Assembly: GCA_014058105.1 (NCBI GenBank)
Contig: JACGCM010002659.1
Location: forward strand, 3,534,001 to 3,598,000
DNA: 64,000 nt
From: Kingdonia uniflora
Taxonomy: Eukaryota > Streptophyta > Magnoliopsida > Ranunculales > Circaeasteraceae
Direction: 5' to 3'
A model generated the notes under the pieces. It was not told the DNA's origin, did not search any database, and worked only from the letters and a program-made list of their open reading frames with translations. Both the position numbers and the translations under genes were made by a program. Below are positions 32,946 to 44,799 of the stretch, piece after piece (positions within the stretch are counted from its first letter, which is position 1; the number at the start of each line of letters is the position of its first letter).

Positions 32946-33131
32946 TATTTTTCAGGTCAAATTTATACTACAAAGGATTCTTTTCTACTGATGGAGTGTC
33001 AGCAGTACTTCCCCCTACATCCAGAGGATAAACTTTCAGTTTGTGGGTTATAGCAGCTCTACCCATCTCTATCTGTTGAGCAGTTCGAGGGCCCAACTAG
33101 GTTTCCATGACCCCCAGACAGCTCCCTCGAT

Positions 33132-36100
33132 CTATGTTAACTCCGAAATGCATCCATTATCTGACAGCCTTTTGAATAAGGTATCTCGTTCGGACTCCAG
33201 TCTTTCTACTTCCTCTACAAAATATGTGACAATCGACCTTATCAGATCTAAGCACGATGCATCAGGTATGACCATGGTTGCAAATCTCATTCTCACCTTT
33301 TCGAGGCGCGACTCTAGCTTTGCGTACAAATTCTTCTGTTTAGTCATTTTTGCGTCGACCTGAGCACGGTAAATTGTATTCTCTTCCAAGTTTTTTATAT
33401 ACTTTGCTGATTCAGCAAGGTTCATGGCTTCTAAGTCTACTACCCGAGCACGAAGTTTCTGAATTTCAAAGTTTAACTCTTCCTTAGCCGGAATATCTTT
33501 CAATAATTCTTCTTTCCTTTTCACAAGCGATTCCTTCGCTTTGATCTTCCCTTCCAGAATTTTCTCACTGATTAGAGCAGTATCCAACTTATGCTAGCAT
33601 TCCCTCAAATTCGGATTTCTCTTCTGGACATGCCCTAGAATGTGAGATACGTCACTCTCTAGCTCTCTAATTCGGCCTGAGAGACTAACTACATCCCCTC
33701 GATCTAAAGGAGTCTTAACCTCAGTTCTGTTTCCCCCTAAACGCTCTCTAGCCTCGGCTTTCTTAGCACACGCAATGGCCTGCGCCAGCTCGGCCTTAAG
33801 TCATGCAACCTTCTCGTTTAAATCATTACACCTTCGTTGCATTTCCCAGAATTCCATATCCTTGGCAGGTAGGGCTATTTGCAACTGTTCAACTGTAACT
33901 TCCGAAGCCTATAGATTTTCTCGAGCTACCCTCAGCTCGTCGTCCTTTTCGATGAATTTTCATCTCATTCGCTCCACCTCGTGCCTACATTTCTGGAGAT
34001 CAGTTTGAAATCGTTCCTCCGATTGTTCTAACGCCTGAATACGGTATTGAGCCATGTCGGCCTGCTTACCCTTCATAACCAACGCGTCAACCCAACTTTG
34101 AAGCTTCTCGACACGTTCTGTTGCCTTCGCTAGCTCTTTTAATCCTTTAATTATCTCGGCATCTTTCTCTTCTACCTGAAGAGTCAGGTCAGAAATGGCC
34201 TGGGTTAACTCCACAAGTCTAAAATGCGCCTTTACGTATTGATCCTCTCTATTCTCGTTCACCTCCTTCATCCTATCGAACTGCTCTGCAAATTCCCGAT
34301 TACACATGAGCACGTCGTCCTCGCATGAGCGAGATGAATCTAACTCAACCTGGGAAATATAATAATTTTTAGTATAGTTCGATTCAGGAAAGCCTTTGAA
34401 TATATACATACTACATTTCTAAAGAGACTATGTGATTGCCAAACATCTATTTCCAAATACTTTTAGATAAAAGTTTGGAATTCATTCTCAGATAAACGCT
34501 TCATGAGTCTTCTTTCGGCGTACAAGGTACATACTTTCGATATGCTACTCTATATTAATAGCGTTAAATTTTTACCATGCATCTATATCCTAGTTACTTG
34601 ATAACTTAATGTTGGTATAACCTACAGGTCGAAAGACCTGTTCAGTTCTAACCTGCAGCTTAGCTTGCGCAGACAGCATGGCTGTAGAGGTCTTTCTTTC
34701 CCTGGCAAGACCGGTCTCTAAATCCTTTATTTTGAGACTCATTTCTCTAAGTGCCTACAAGAGATTTATAAAACAGAGTCAATCTACAAATGTTTCTTCC
34801 CCACACACAGTTCAAACAAACTTACTAATATTTATACAAACACACGTGTCTACCCTACCTTCTCAATACCACCTTCTGGGAGCTCGACGTCATCCCCTTG
34901 ATTGTCGAGCACCATCTGGTGGGAAATGCCATCCAGACCGTCTACGATGCTCACCGCTTCCACTTCCTCCTCATCTTCCTCCTCAACATAGGTGTCCGGC
35001 TTAATGGCATCCACCTCCTCCTCAGAATAGCCTTTCAGCATCAAATGACACCCTAGTCTGTCATGTTCCTCAACCACCTCGTCAACATTGGCCTTTGTCT
35101 CCACCTACAGCTGACCGATCGCCACAGCATGAGAAGCTTTCAGCTGCCTAACTTCCTTCAAAGCGTCACTCCTGGATAGAGCTAATTCTATTTCCAGCTC
35201 GATATTTACCTTCTTCAGCTCACTTTTGTCTTTCTTAATACCGAGCCAAATCCCCTTAACAAGACGAACAACCTACAAAAATTACATCAATCTCAGCGAT
35301 TAGCTCAAAATGTATTAAGCAGTTCTTTCCGAAAATATAAACTTACCATCTTGCTCGTGTCTTCCTCTCTTTGGAGAACCGCCAACCTGGCCCTTTCCTC
35401 GATCTATTTGAGGTCGTCCACCGTAGTAGATCGCCCCTCAACGACTTTCTCTTCTGACTCCCCCAACGGTTCGACCCTCCTCCTCTTATCTTTCGCGACC
35501 TTATCACTTCTAGTGGTACCAGAGGCCGACAGAGCCTTTAGCATCCGTTTCTTCGAATATTTTAGAGCTACTTTGCTCGGCTTGACAGGATTTGGCTGAG
35601 CTGAACTGCCAGTTTCAGGAGTCTTGGAAAAATTAGTTTGAGCCTCCTCACCACATACTTGCCTTTTTTCTTCATCAACACCTGCCATCAACCAGGTAAA
35701 TTGAGCTTTTCGAACCTTTTTCGATTTACTATCAACCCTCTTCTTTCTACTCAGGCCGAGTCCCTCCAATACAAGTTCGAGTTCAATCTTCTCCGCAACT
35801 TCGTCCAACAGGGATTCCTTCTTCTCTACTGTAGACTTCACACCTGCAATTATAAACAACATTTTTACTATCAACTACAATCATCAGCGAAATGTAACAA
35901 TAAGTCTATCTATGCATGTCTATACTTACTTTGTTTTACAGTTCTAAATTGAAGGTCCAAAAGTTCTTCATTATCTTTTTGAAGGCAATTACCCTTCACC
36001 CATATGATGTTGTCATTCCAGGTTTGACCTGCTGGCCTTATAATTCTTCACTCCATAAAACTATAAAACGTCCTCAGGGGTTATCCTCCTCACTTTTCCC

Positions 36101-37227
36101 TCATTTTCCCATTTTTCATTCAGATGGTCATACACGGTTATTACCTCCCGTATATTCCCGTTCAATTGAACAGGACATGCCCCAATTGCATTCATAATCC
36201 CTTTCGCCAAATTCGTTAGGGGAAGGCTCAACCGATATTCTAATTGGGATATGTAGTACAAAAAACCCTCCGAGAGGTTACTCCAAGCATCCCCATTAAA
36301 ATATTCTAACGAGATCGATTCATCAATACCCCTATCTCGTTTTTCCACCTCCAAATCGGCCAGTAGATAAAAATACTCTTCCCCCTCCGCTATCGTACAA
36401 CCGCTAAACTGTCTACCGACAAACTCTATATAATTACCTCACTTCCCTCCAACAGCTACCTTGGCTTTACAAAACTCTCTAAAGGCATCAGAACCAGGAG
36501 GATAAGATACCAATTAACCAAAAAAGCCCAAAAATTATTCCAATCCTACTTCCCCTTCATTATCAGACTCATTCGTCCGACCAGAGGTCGATACCACATT
36601 AACAAATGAGCCACCCTTCTTGAAAACAATTTCTACAAGCACGTTTTCAACCTACACAGATGCCTCTCACGCTCGACCTACATACAGATTAAGGTATTTA
36701 TCATTCGTCCATATATATATCAACATATATCTCTGATCAGTCCTTTACGTATACCATATATCTTTAACATATATACACGTCAACATATATGCGCACTAAC
36801 CTTTAGTATCCGAATGACAATCGACAGTTGCGTTAAACTTTTACCTCACGATACTGCTGTATAACCATCTATGAGATCCAGAATCTTTTGCCCTCTTCAA
36901 CAGTTTATCACCTTCGGATAACTCTTTATCAAATCCCCTGATCTTTTATCTTTCTCTTTGAGTGCTCTCCAAATTTTTGGAAGTTGTAAAATGATTACTT
37001 AGAGATGAAGAAGTACTATATATCATTTCTCTCTCAAGAGGCTGGCATTTATTGCTCCTCGCATGAACTGTCCTCATTTCCAGAGCCGAGGTATCCTTTC
37101 TACTCTCCATGTCAGATGCCTTGTACCTTTTCAATAAAGCCACATTTCCATCATTACAACTCCCCTAATTTTTTAACATATTTTTTCTCCCTATTTCCAT
37201 ATCTTTTCCTGACCTTCCCACACTCAT
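33132..37227 (-). pseudogene. Antisense multi-exon gene of A (aORF3): Transposase_28-like domain plus coiled coil
   Basis: Exons on the minus strand by splice consensus and comparison with C and B: a 36801-37227, b about 35930-36677, c 35347-35843, d 34859-35272, e 34653-34754, f 33132-34349. Exon b holds the domain with DRGIDESISLEYFNGDAW, LSLPLTNLAKGIMNAIGACP and VIWVKG-like sequence (here HIMGEG after a frame change). It resembles the domain named putative gypsy-type transposon (Transposase_28). Exons c-f encode a nuclear-signal-like basic stretch (KRMLK, KDKRRRVEPL) and a long coiled coil. The stop follows CISELT at 33132. A few in-frame stops and frame breaks occur, so this copy is not intact. 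The phase across a-b is unresolved. Confidence 0.72.
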
Positions 37228-37642
37228 GATGACTCACTATGTACGATGTCAGAGTCCTATTTCCTTTTGCATATAAAACAAACTGAGAAGCTTCTACATT
37301 TTCATATTTTTGTTTCTTTGTCCTTGCTTATCATACTTATAGTGATTGACGCCATTTTCTAAACTGTGCAAATTTTCAAAATTATTCAAATCATTCGTTA
37401 AAACAGTCTCAAAAAAGATTCACACCTATAGAGGATACGGTTGACTTCTACCATTTCTATTAAATTCAAAACAAATATATTATTTATGAACAACTCTTTA
37501 TAGAACATCTATCACAACCTTAGTAAACTAAGCGATGTCATCCCGTCATGTTATTCGTCAGTCCCCAGATCTTCGAATTCGATCTCAACTTCAGCAGCTA
37601 ACCCACAAAACTTTCTCGTTCTGCCGCATCCCTGATCAGTTC

Positions 37643-37843
37643 CTAGAAGCACACCTCACCAAATGAACGAGCATATTCCAGTTCTTTACCCCTTACATCT
37701 AAACCTTCGAGTTCACATTCCCTCACCAATAGCTCAAACATCATAACGAAATGTCCAATGATCCTCACACGTACTTCAACAATCTTTATAGTCAATTGTC
37801 CTTCCACGGCAGAACAAATCCTCTGAGATCGAGACCGTACCAT
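37643..37843 (-). pseudogene. Antisense ORF 2 of A (aORF2), unknown function
   Basis: MVRSRSQRICSAVEGQLTIK then RECELEGLDVRGKELEYA. The homologous antisense reading in C (54960-55193) begins MVRTRSQRGRYTVEG and also has RECQLEGLDS. The function is unknown. It lies between aORF1 and the multi-exon gene and could be an upstream exon of it. Confidence 0.5.
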
Positions 37844-38781
37844 CCTAATCCATCCCCTATTTTTTACAGATCATCCTACCTACATTTCTACGTCTCTTAC
37901 ACACTTTCCCCTCAAAATACATAATTTTTTACCTTATATCTCGTAATAGCAAAACCCAAAATCTTAAAATAAATTATTTGAACTTATCTCCTTACCAGTA
38001 CACATATTAGTTACTATAATCGGCCTTACGATACCATGAGTTGTATTTCTATCGATTTATAGCAGCTCAAATTTTTACGATTACATATTTTCTACAATTT
38101 TTCTCCCTCACCTATTAAAAACATAAGTCATTTTTACATCAAAACAACATTGTCAGCACATGCTCATCTCAGTTCAAGCAGCATTATAGCATTGCTTCAT
38201 CACTTATAAGCAGTTATACCCAGCCAATTCAGTTCGATTATGAAAATTTGTGTATATACAGTTTATTGAATATTAACTTTTATTCATGTCGAAAGCATTA
38301 CAGACTATTTACAGATAATAAGTTTTTCACCACATCGACCTCATAAATACAACGAAATGTTATCCGGCCAATACCAAACTCTAGGTACTTTACAGATAAC
38401 AAGTTTTTCCTGTTTGTTAAAAGTCACAAGTCATTCAGGCAGGCCGAAGAATCATGTCTTCCAGTTCTTCTTAATTCAGTGATGTTTTACCCTGATGTAA
38501 AGAAGACATTGGACACAACAAAAATTTTCCCTCACAGGAGTTTGGGAGAAGTCCAGTCGAACTTCAAATGGAAACTATGCAAGCAGTGGACTCAGTATTG
38601 GGCCCTACAAAACAAGATGAAGGTCTTATGAGTGCAAAAACATGATAGAAATGCATCAACAAACTCCCAATTCTCATCTTCTTCCTCCACTGCCATCACC
38701 GCCTCTACTATAACCACCACCAACAAAGAGTTGGTAGAGATGAAGAGGGCCCAACCTTAGAATCCATGGTGACACAAGAAA
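37844..38781. other. 3' region of A between antisense ORFs
   Basis: AT-rich, with no gene seen. It contains short repeated phrases such as TTTACAGATAA(C/T)AAGTTTTTC at about 38310 and 38390, also present several times in C at 55720-55860. Confidence 0.5.
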
Positions 38782-39102
38782 TCAGGATATCTGCCCCGCA
38801 GATACACCTATCCCTCTATATGAAACCCTAACCCTATTTTTCGTAAGGGTACGGAGACACACCCACCGTTCCTCGCCTGTCAAGACGAAGACATGAAATC
38901 TCCACTTATAGTAGAAATCTTCCTCAGCTTCAACCGCTTCCTCTTCTGACAAACCTTGGTACGTCAGAGGGACAGAAGCGGGTATCGTCATTTCCAAGGA
39001 ATGGTCACCAAAGTATTTTAACTTCAACATTTGTATTTCAGACGCAATCTTCTCTTCAAGAACCATCCTTCGAGTTTTCACCATCTCAAAAAAGTTATGC
39101 AA
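38782..39102 (-). CDS. Antisense ORF 1 of A (aORF1), unknown function
   Basis: It is open for 106 codons. The likely start is the second methionine at 39084 (MVKTRRMVLEEKIASEIQ), because that part is conserved in C (MVMTHRMVLEERITSEMQ). LKLKYFGDHSLE, IPASVPLTYQGLSEEEAVE and EEDFYYKWRFHV are shared blocks. It is acidic and no family was recognised. A conserved TATA box lies about 50 bases upstream on the minus strand. Confidence 0.5.
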   Translation of the reverse strand: MHNFFEMVKTRRMVLEEKIASEIQMLKLKYFGDHSLEMTIPASVPLTYQGLSEEEAVEAEEDFYYKWRFHVFVLTGEERWVCLRTLTKNRVRVSYRGIGVSAGQIS

Positions 39103-39135
39103 GCAGGAATTGTTTTGAAGATTATCTACATGTAC

Positions 39136-39145
39136 TATTTATATA
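39136..39145 (-). promoter_or_regulatory. Antisense TATA box of A
   Basis: The minus strand reads TATATAAATA (with flanks TTATATAAATAGTA) just upstream of aORF1. The same motif is at the same place in C (56555-56564) and again in C's duplicated copy (56787-56796). Confidence 0.6.
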
Positions 39146-39357
39146 ACCCTACATTTATTGTGCAGATACATTATCCCAAGCGTCATCATTCATTACAGAC
39201 GCAACTATTCAAACGCAACCATCACATACATCCGCATCTGCATCATCATCACTTCCCCATATCACGTAATTCCATCTAGTCAAACGCCATCATTTACTCT
39301 GTTTCAAATTTTAAACTTAAGATTCTTTATTAACCAAAACCACTCGTGACTTCGGTT

Positions 39358-39370
39358 GCGAAGGGGCAAT
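39358..39370 (+). promoter_or_regulatory. Polypurine tract of A
   Basis: GCGAAGGGGCAAT immediately precedes the 3' LTR start TGTAGGGACT. Confidence 0.75.
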
Positions 39371-39947
39371 TGTAGGGACTTATCCCTCGATCTCACTCAA
39401 AATCGAGCTCATACAGCTCGACCTACCTCTATTTCGGTCTCACACATTTTTAATACTTGATACTCCAGTTAACATTTCAACCAGCCCCACGAACTGCTCA
39501 AGAACGTAGATTGAGCTAAACCTGGAGAACATTATCCAGTCAAAGATATCTGTCTCCCACGAACTCGTCAGTTATTCAGTCAACCGCCACTTACCATATT
39601 ATTCAGAAAATGTGCGCCAGCACGATGAAGAGCTGTGGAAAAGCTTATATAAAAGAAAAGTTCTAGAAGAGATAAGGGGGAGAAAAATTACACAAACTTC
39701 TTATTTACGAGATCAAAAGCATTTCTATATTGAAAGATTACTTGTAATAAAGATATCTACTTGAAACAATAATGATACTTTTACAAAAATCCTCCATACG
39801 AGGTTGTGGTTTTTTACCTATTCAAAGATTTTCCACGCTAAAAACACCTGTTTCTATTTCTTACTATCCATTAGAATATTGTTATAGGTTCATTGGTGTG
39901 ATAGGTAATTCCTAATCATTTCGAGCTTACGGAATTTGGCGATTACG
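39371..39947 (+). repeat. 3' LTR of A
   Basis: It begins TGTAGGGACTTATCCCTCGA and ends GGCGATTACG (CA mutated to CG), directly followed by LINE sequence CTTCCCCAG. Confidence 0.9.
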
Positions 39948-40250
39948 CTTCCCCAGTTGTGACATTCTCCAGGCTATGAAGAAAGCGAATGCCTCCTGGA
40001 CTTGGCATAACATCTTTTCTGCTATCGGTACGGTTAAGGATAAGAAGAAAGTGTAGTAAAACCCACAAGACTTGTGGGGCCAAGTCCTAAAAGCTAAATA
40101 CTTCCCCAGTTTTGACATTCTCCAGGCTAAAAAGAAAGCGGATGCCTCCTGGACTTGGCGTAACATATTTTCTGCTATCGGTACGGTCAAGGATAACTCC
40201 AGTTGGCAGGTTTGATCCGAGGATCATATCAAGTTTTGGACTGATAACTG
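39948..40250 (+). repeat. 153-bp tandem duplication in the LINE at the A insertion site
   Basis: CTTCCCCAGTTGTGACATTC at 39948 recurs at 40101 (CTTCCCCAGTTTTGACATTC). The stretch between (ACTTGTGGGGCCAAGTCCTA, near 40065) also occurs left of A at about 26553. A therefore sits inside the first copy of a duplicated LINE segment. Confidence 0.8.
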
Positions 40251-40439
40251 CATCCCCACGGGCACGGGCAGGCAACTGATTCCACGACTCGACTTCCCTG
40301 GGGAGAATCGGCCTCAGCTGGTGGGCCATTTCATCGACCCCGTTCAGAAGATGTGGCGAGTTGGGGAATTACATAAGTTTTACGATGCCACCACCATTGA
40401 CCACATCACCCAAATTTTTCTCCCCCAACTGAGGGGTCC

Positions 40440-41510
40440 TGATAAAATTTGATGGTACCCATCCAAGGATGGAAAATTCTCCATTAAATACTCTTACCTG
40501 GTGATCATTGCGGGCCCCAGATAGAGATCCTGAATTGGCCTCCCAGGCAACTGTTGATGATCTGGAATAACAAGGCTACCCCCAGGGCTCAACTGTTTGC
40601 CTCAAAGTGCCTCTAGGACATGGTTCATTGCCAAACAAAAATTGCAAGGTTTTTCCAACTTTCGAATACCTCCTGCCCCATATGCACCTCCCCGACGAAA
40701 ACCCTTCTCCACCTCCTTCTGGATTGCCTCATCACCCAGGCAGTTTTGTTTGGAATGGATTTTGGCGGTCTACTCCACCATTTTGCACATATGACTGTTA
40801 CCGACTGGGTCTCTTGGTGGATCACACCACCACCTGACTGGTCTATTCATAGTAAACTTTAGACCTTTGTAACACTTGCCATATCCTGGATGATCTGGAA
40901 GGCTAGCTGTGAAAAAAAATTTCAATACAAACCTCAAGACCCGCTACGTATCTCTACGGTCATTAATAATTTGATTTTAAACAAACTGGTAAAGCATCTA
41001 GAGAGGTCTAATATCAAGGTCCCTTGGAGCATCCCAACTGCAGGTTGGGCAAAAATTAACGTTGATGCTTCCTTCAGTAAATATGAACTTTTTATTGGTA
41101 TTGGGATAGTACTGCAAGATGATGGTAATGTCTTTGGTGCTGCCCGCCTGATACCAGCAAATTCACAACCATTGAAGAAGACGAGGCCTTAGCAGTGCTG
41201 GGAGGAGTTATTTGGGCCAGGGAGAGAGATGTATAGAAGGTTGTCATTAAAATAAATGTAGAAGCTATTAAATCCTTTTGCCATAATAGAAATGCAGCTA
41301 TTTCCTGGACAACCAAAGCAATCCTCCAGGATAGTTTAGCCTTTTTTTGTCATTTTGTAGATATTTGTATTAATTATGTACCGCGTAGCGTAAACTCTAT
41401 AACTTTTAAGATTGCCATTAGACCTATGTTGGATGACTGTTGTATGACCTGGTGTGGCTCTCCCCCTTGGTGGCTTCAGGATGCACTCAAGGAAGGTAAG
41501 ACCACTTTTG
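40440..41510 (+). pseudogene. LINE ORF2 C-terminus: zinc-binding (zf-RVT-like) and RNase H domains
   Basis: WYPSKDGKFSIKYSYL opens the zf-RVT-like domain. CPICTSPTKTLLHLLLDCL is its zinc-binding segment (about 40677). WMIWKASCEKKFQ follows. The RNase H starts WAKINVDASFSKYELFIGIG at about 41046. Stops and frame changes are frequent after 41190. Confidence 0.78.
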
Positions 41511-41586
41511 TAATGCCTATTATATAGAAATAAATCTACGTCTTACCAATAAAAAAAATCTCTCACCATGTCTATTTCTCATTTCG

Positions 41587-41588
<2 letters not shown>

Positions 41589-41619
<31 letters not shown>
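41589..41619. repeat. (TC)n microsatellite
   Basis: About 15 TC dinucleotides just after the LINE tail. Confidence 0.95.
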
Positions 41620-41621
<2 letters not shown>

Positions 41622-42186
41622 AAAGGGATGAGTTTATCTCTCATCTCTTCAATGAGGCTAGACTTTATTATCATCTTGTTGATAATGGAGGTCTTGGAAC
41701 TCATTTTCTATTTAGTAAATGTACTTTCTCAGATTGGGAAATGGCTCCTATGTACTTGTGTCTCCTTAATGATATTGAGGAGTACATAATTCTCAGTTAT
41801 CCAAAATATATATTTAACAGTGTTACATCAAATTTATTGTTCCTTTGCAAATTATTTCCCAAACAGTCTTTCGGTGCTTTAAATTTATTTTTAATCAGGG
41901 CCTATTTTTTGGTTAACTTTAAGCCTCCAAACTCGTAGGATTGGCCATGTTAGGAGGCATGGTGGTAAAGTAATCGTGGTGGAAAAATACCTAGTTTTTT
42001 TACCATCTATATAATCTCATTTTTTAAAACTTCACCAAGAGGCAAATAATTAAATGGACATTTTACCAATAAATCGTTAACAAACCCAATTTAACCCTTC
42101 CATTGTACTTGGACCCAACCTCTGCTATCTTGTTTAGAAAAGAAAAATCCCATCACAAATTCAAAGGTAACTTCCTAGTAAAAAAA
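41620..42186. other. Sequence between the LINE and the next LINE fragment; no gene recognised
   Basis: Short frames on the plus strand (LLNDIEEYIILSYPKYIF near 41745) match nothing I recognise. The sequence is AT-rich after 41950. Confidence 0.5.
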
Positions 42187-42320
42187 TATATTATAGTCTT
42201 ACTATTGTTCTTTTTGTGATGTTCTTGAGGAAAATAGGGACCATTTGTATTTCAAATGTCCTTTCTCTAATCAAATCTACAAGTGGTATTATTCTGAAGG
42301 TGGCATTCATAGCTACAATA
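42187..42320 (+). pseudogene. LINE ORF2 zinc-binding (zf-RVT) fragment
   Basis: CSFCDVLEENRDHLYFKCPF followed by SNQIYKW is a clear zf-RVT motif (C..C...DHL.F.C.F...W). It is unrelated in detail to the zinc domain at 40677, so it comes from a different LINE. Confidence 0.7.
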
Positions 42321-42564
42321 TATCATTTATAAATTTAATGAATCTCCTGATAGTTAAAGGAAAGCACAACAACTAATATCATCTACAGTATAATTTACTT
42401 TGAAGCCTCTTTTAAATGTTGCTGGTATAAGCCAACTACTCATTCTTTTATTAGAGGTCGTGGGCTCAATCTTGTCATAAAGCAGCCTAGATTGATTCAA
42501 TAGAAGCAAAATATGGATCAAGAAGTCATCTTGATCCACATTTTGCATACGTGACATGTACAAT

Positions 42565-43068
42565 CAGCATTGGCACCTAGACCACAAACTGATACAGAAC
42601 ATAGATCGAGCACTACAGTAAAATATAAACAAGTTAAAGACACCTGTCTTCCACAAACTAACAGTTACTCATTCAACTACCACTTACCTCATTATCCGAA
42701 GAATGAGTTTCTACATGATAACGAGCTGCAGGTAAGGTCTATATAAAGAAAATGTTCCAGAAGAGATAGGGACCAGATTTTCTAGATTCTAACACGGGAA
42801 TTTCTAGATTCTAAACTCCATAAAAATTCTTTTTTCAAGATCAAGTATTTCAAGTTCGAGAGATCACTTGTAATAATATATCAGCCTTAAGTAATAAAAG
42901 TTACAGTAACTAAACCTTAAACTCGAGGTCGTGGTTTTAACTTATTTAAAGGTTTTCCACACTAAATCACCTATGTCATTTCTTGTATTACATTAATTTT
43001 TGTCACATGTACATTTGGTGTAAGATCTAATTTCGAGTTATTTCGAGTTGCAAAATTAGGCCATTACA
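42565..43068 (+). repeat. 5' LTR of B, lacking its first ~120 bp
   Basis: Alignment with the C LTR starts at TCAGCATTG (42565) and ends at GGCCATTACA (43068). TATATAAA lies at 42740-42747. The missing start was lost or is too divergent to see. Confidence 0.75.
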
Positions 43069-43146
43069 TTTGGCACCGTCTGTGGGAAAGAAGACATTTC
43101 CACGATATCCTAAGGCATACATTCACTCCATTATCCATTTCTAATC

Positions 43147-44380
43147 ATGGTCACTTCCAACCGACCAACAATAAGAGTCCAGCTCGATCTTTCAATTGAA
43201 CCGGAATAGCTCACTGAACTACGGGTGAATCTCCACGCCAAAACAGAGAAGCGTAATGAGCTCGAGTGATAGTTAACTCTTAACCGTGAGCTCCGCGACA
43301 AAGAGATCAAAAGCGAGTGTCAAGCTCATTTGAAAACATTCAAGAGACATGAAGAACAAATAACAACTATACAGATTGCATTGCAAGCTTTGCAGGACAC
43401 TCAACAGACTCCCCTTACCAAAGATCATGATCAATTGCCAACGAACTCCTGAGTTTCTATACGAGAAAGATTAGGAACTCGAGGAGCAACCAGCAAAGCC
43501 ATTTATATAAATTAACAGCATGAACCACAAATTTCAATTTATTTGGGAAGAAAAGCTCAGTCCGATATCAGTAGAGGTCTCTGTCTTTCCAAATATCAAG
43601 AGGAGGAACAACGACCTCAACCCCAAATTCTAGCACAAGAACACTTGACAGGGTGACAGGAACTCGTAATCCTCGACCAGCTCGCCAAATTACTCAAACA
43701 ACATGTCACTATGTTACACAAGAGCACATGGATCAGCGTATCAAGGAGTTGATTGAAGCTTAAACTCTAGGTAGAAAGGACGATTTTACCAAGTTGCAAG
43801 GTAATCCAATTGCCAAAGAGTTATTTGATATGGAAGTACCAACAGGTTTCCATACTCCAAAGATACATAAATACAAAAGCACAGATTCATTGGGATTATA
43901 CTCAAATCTTAACCATATTCTATATCGTCTGTTCACAACAAGTTTACAGGGAGAGCCGCTACGGCGGTTCTATTCTCTACTTGAAGATTCCATCCTCACG
44001 TTTGATCAACTACATAAGAATTTTGTCAAAAATTATGCTCACAATAAAAATAAGAAAGAGAATTTATAATTCTCTTATCAGTCTCAAACAGTCACAAGGA
44101 GATAAGCTCAAACTCTTTACAAAGATGTTTCTGGAGCTCGCACGAAAAGTTGATAATCTCGATAAGAAAATAGTTGTTACTACTTTCACAAATGCACTAC
44201 ACCTCGATTGCAAAGCAAAAGAGTATTTTTTCTTAAACAAACCCGCAACCTTGGAGGATATGATCACCAAGGGCAATGGGTATATTGACCTGGAAAGGAT
44301 GATGACCGAAAGGTATAAATCTACTAAATCCACCCTAACAACTAAGGTCCAAGCAGAAAATACAACAATATACTAAAGGA
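43147..44380 (+). pseudogene. gag remnant of B
   Basis: MVTSNRPTIRVQLDLSIEPE starts at 43147. The gag domain is mostly open at 43810-44376 in one of two overlapping frames (PLRRFYSLLEDSILTFDQL; SLKQSQGDKLKLFTKMFLEL; KVDNLDKKIVVTTFTNAL). One frameshift lies near 44068. Confidence 0.78.
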
Positions 44381-44799
44381 GAGCCAAGGTGATCAAAAGC
44401 GTTCCAAGGCAAACACAGGCAAACCTCGAAAAGGTAATTTATTACCCAGGCCAGTCCTCCCCAAGATGAATGTCTGGATCTCATCAAAAAAATTGTGCTG
44501 GCGAACGACAAGTTCTACCGTATATATTAAACACTGGAACCGATTGAAGGCATGCATCATAAGGTCAATTATCATGAAACTAATAACTTCTATGCTTTAC
44601 AGAGGTTGCTGGAGTATATTTTCAAAGATGGGAGAATGCACGAGTATATTGTCGATCTGTAATCATACAAAAATGGAAGCTACATGACTCAGATCGAAGT
44701 AGTCTAGGTCGAAGATCAAGTTGGGGAGAAGCACTTGTACTACTCCTGAATTAAGCACTCGCTAACTTGGGATTTCATTTGAGGATTGTAATAATAGCC

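Larger units (their letters stand above)
26590..39947 (+). mobile_element. Tat-like Ty3/gypsy retrotransposon A (13.4 kb), nested in the LINE
   Basis: The LTRs 26590-27163 and 39371-39947 bound gag, protease, RT, RNase H, a partial integrase, a tandem-repeat array and a long 3' region with antisense genes. The large size, long 3' region and relation to C (which has a second RNase H) place it in the Tat group. The target is the LINE site AAATACTTCC; the flanks CTTAT (26585-26589) and CTTCC (39948-39952) look like a target duplication with two changes. It is internally deleted for the second RNase H and the integrase zinc domain. Confidence 0.9.
39948..41555 (+). mobile_element. LINE, right arm: end of ORF2, 3' UTR, A-rich tail
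   Basis: It continues the LINE interrupted at 26589. It ends near ACCAATAAAAAAAA at 41547-41556. A 153-bp tandem duplication occupies its first 300 bases. Confidence 0.85.

Noticed and set aside
33043..36197. Plus-strand frames in the 3' region of A
   Set aside because: They are the reverse of the antisense exons, Ser- and Leu-rich, and not conserved in C as proteins.
42354..42563. 69-codon minus-strand frame before the B LTR
   Set aside because: No recognisable motif; possibly unrelated repeat sequence.
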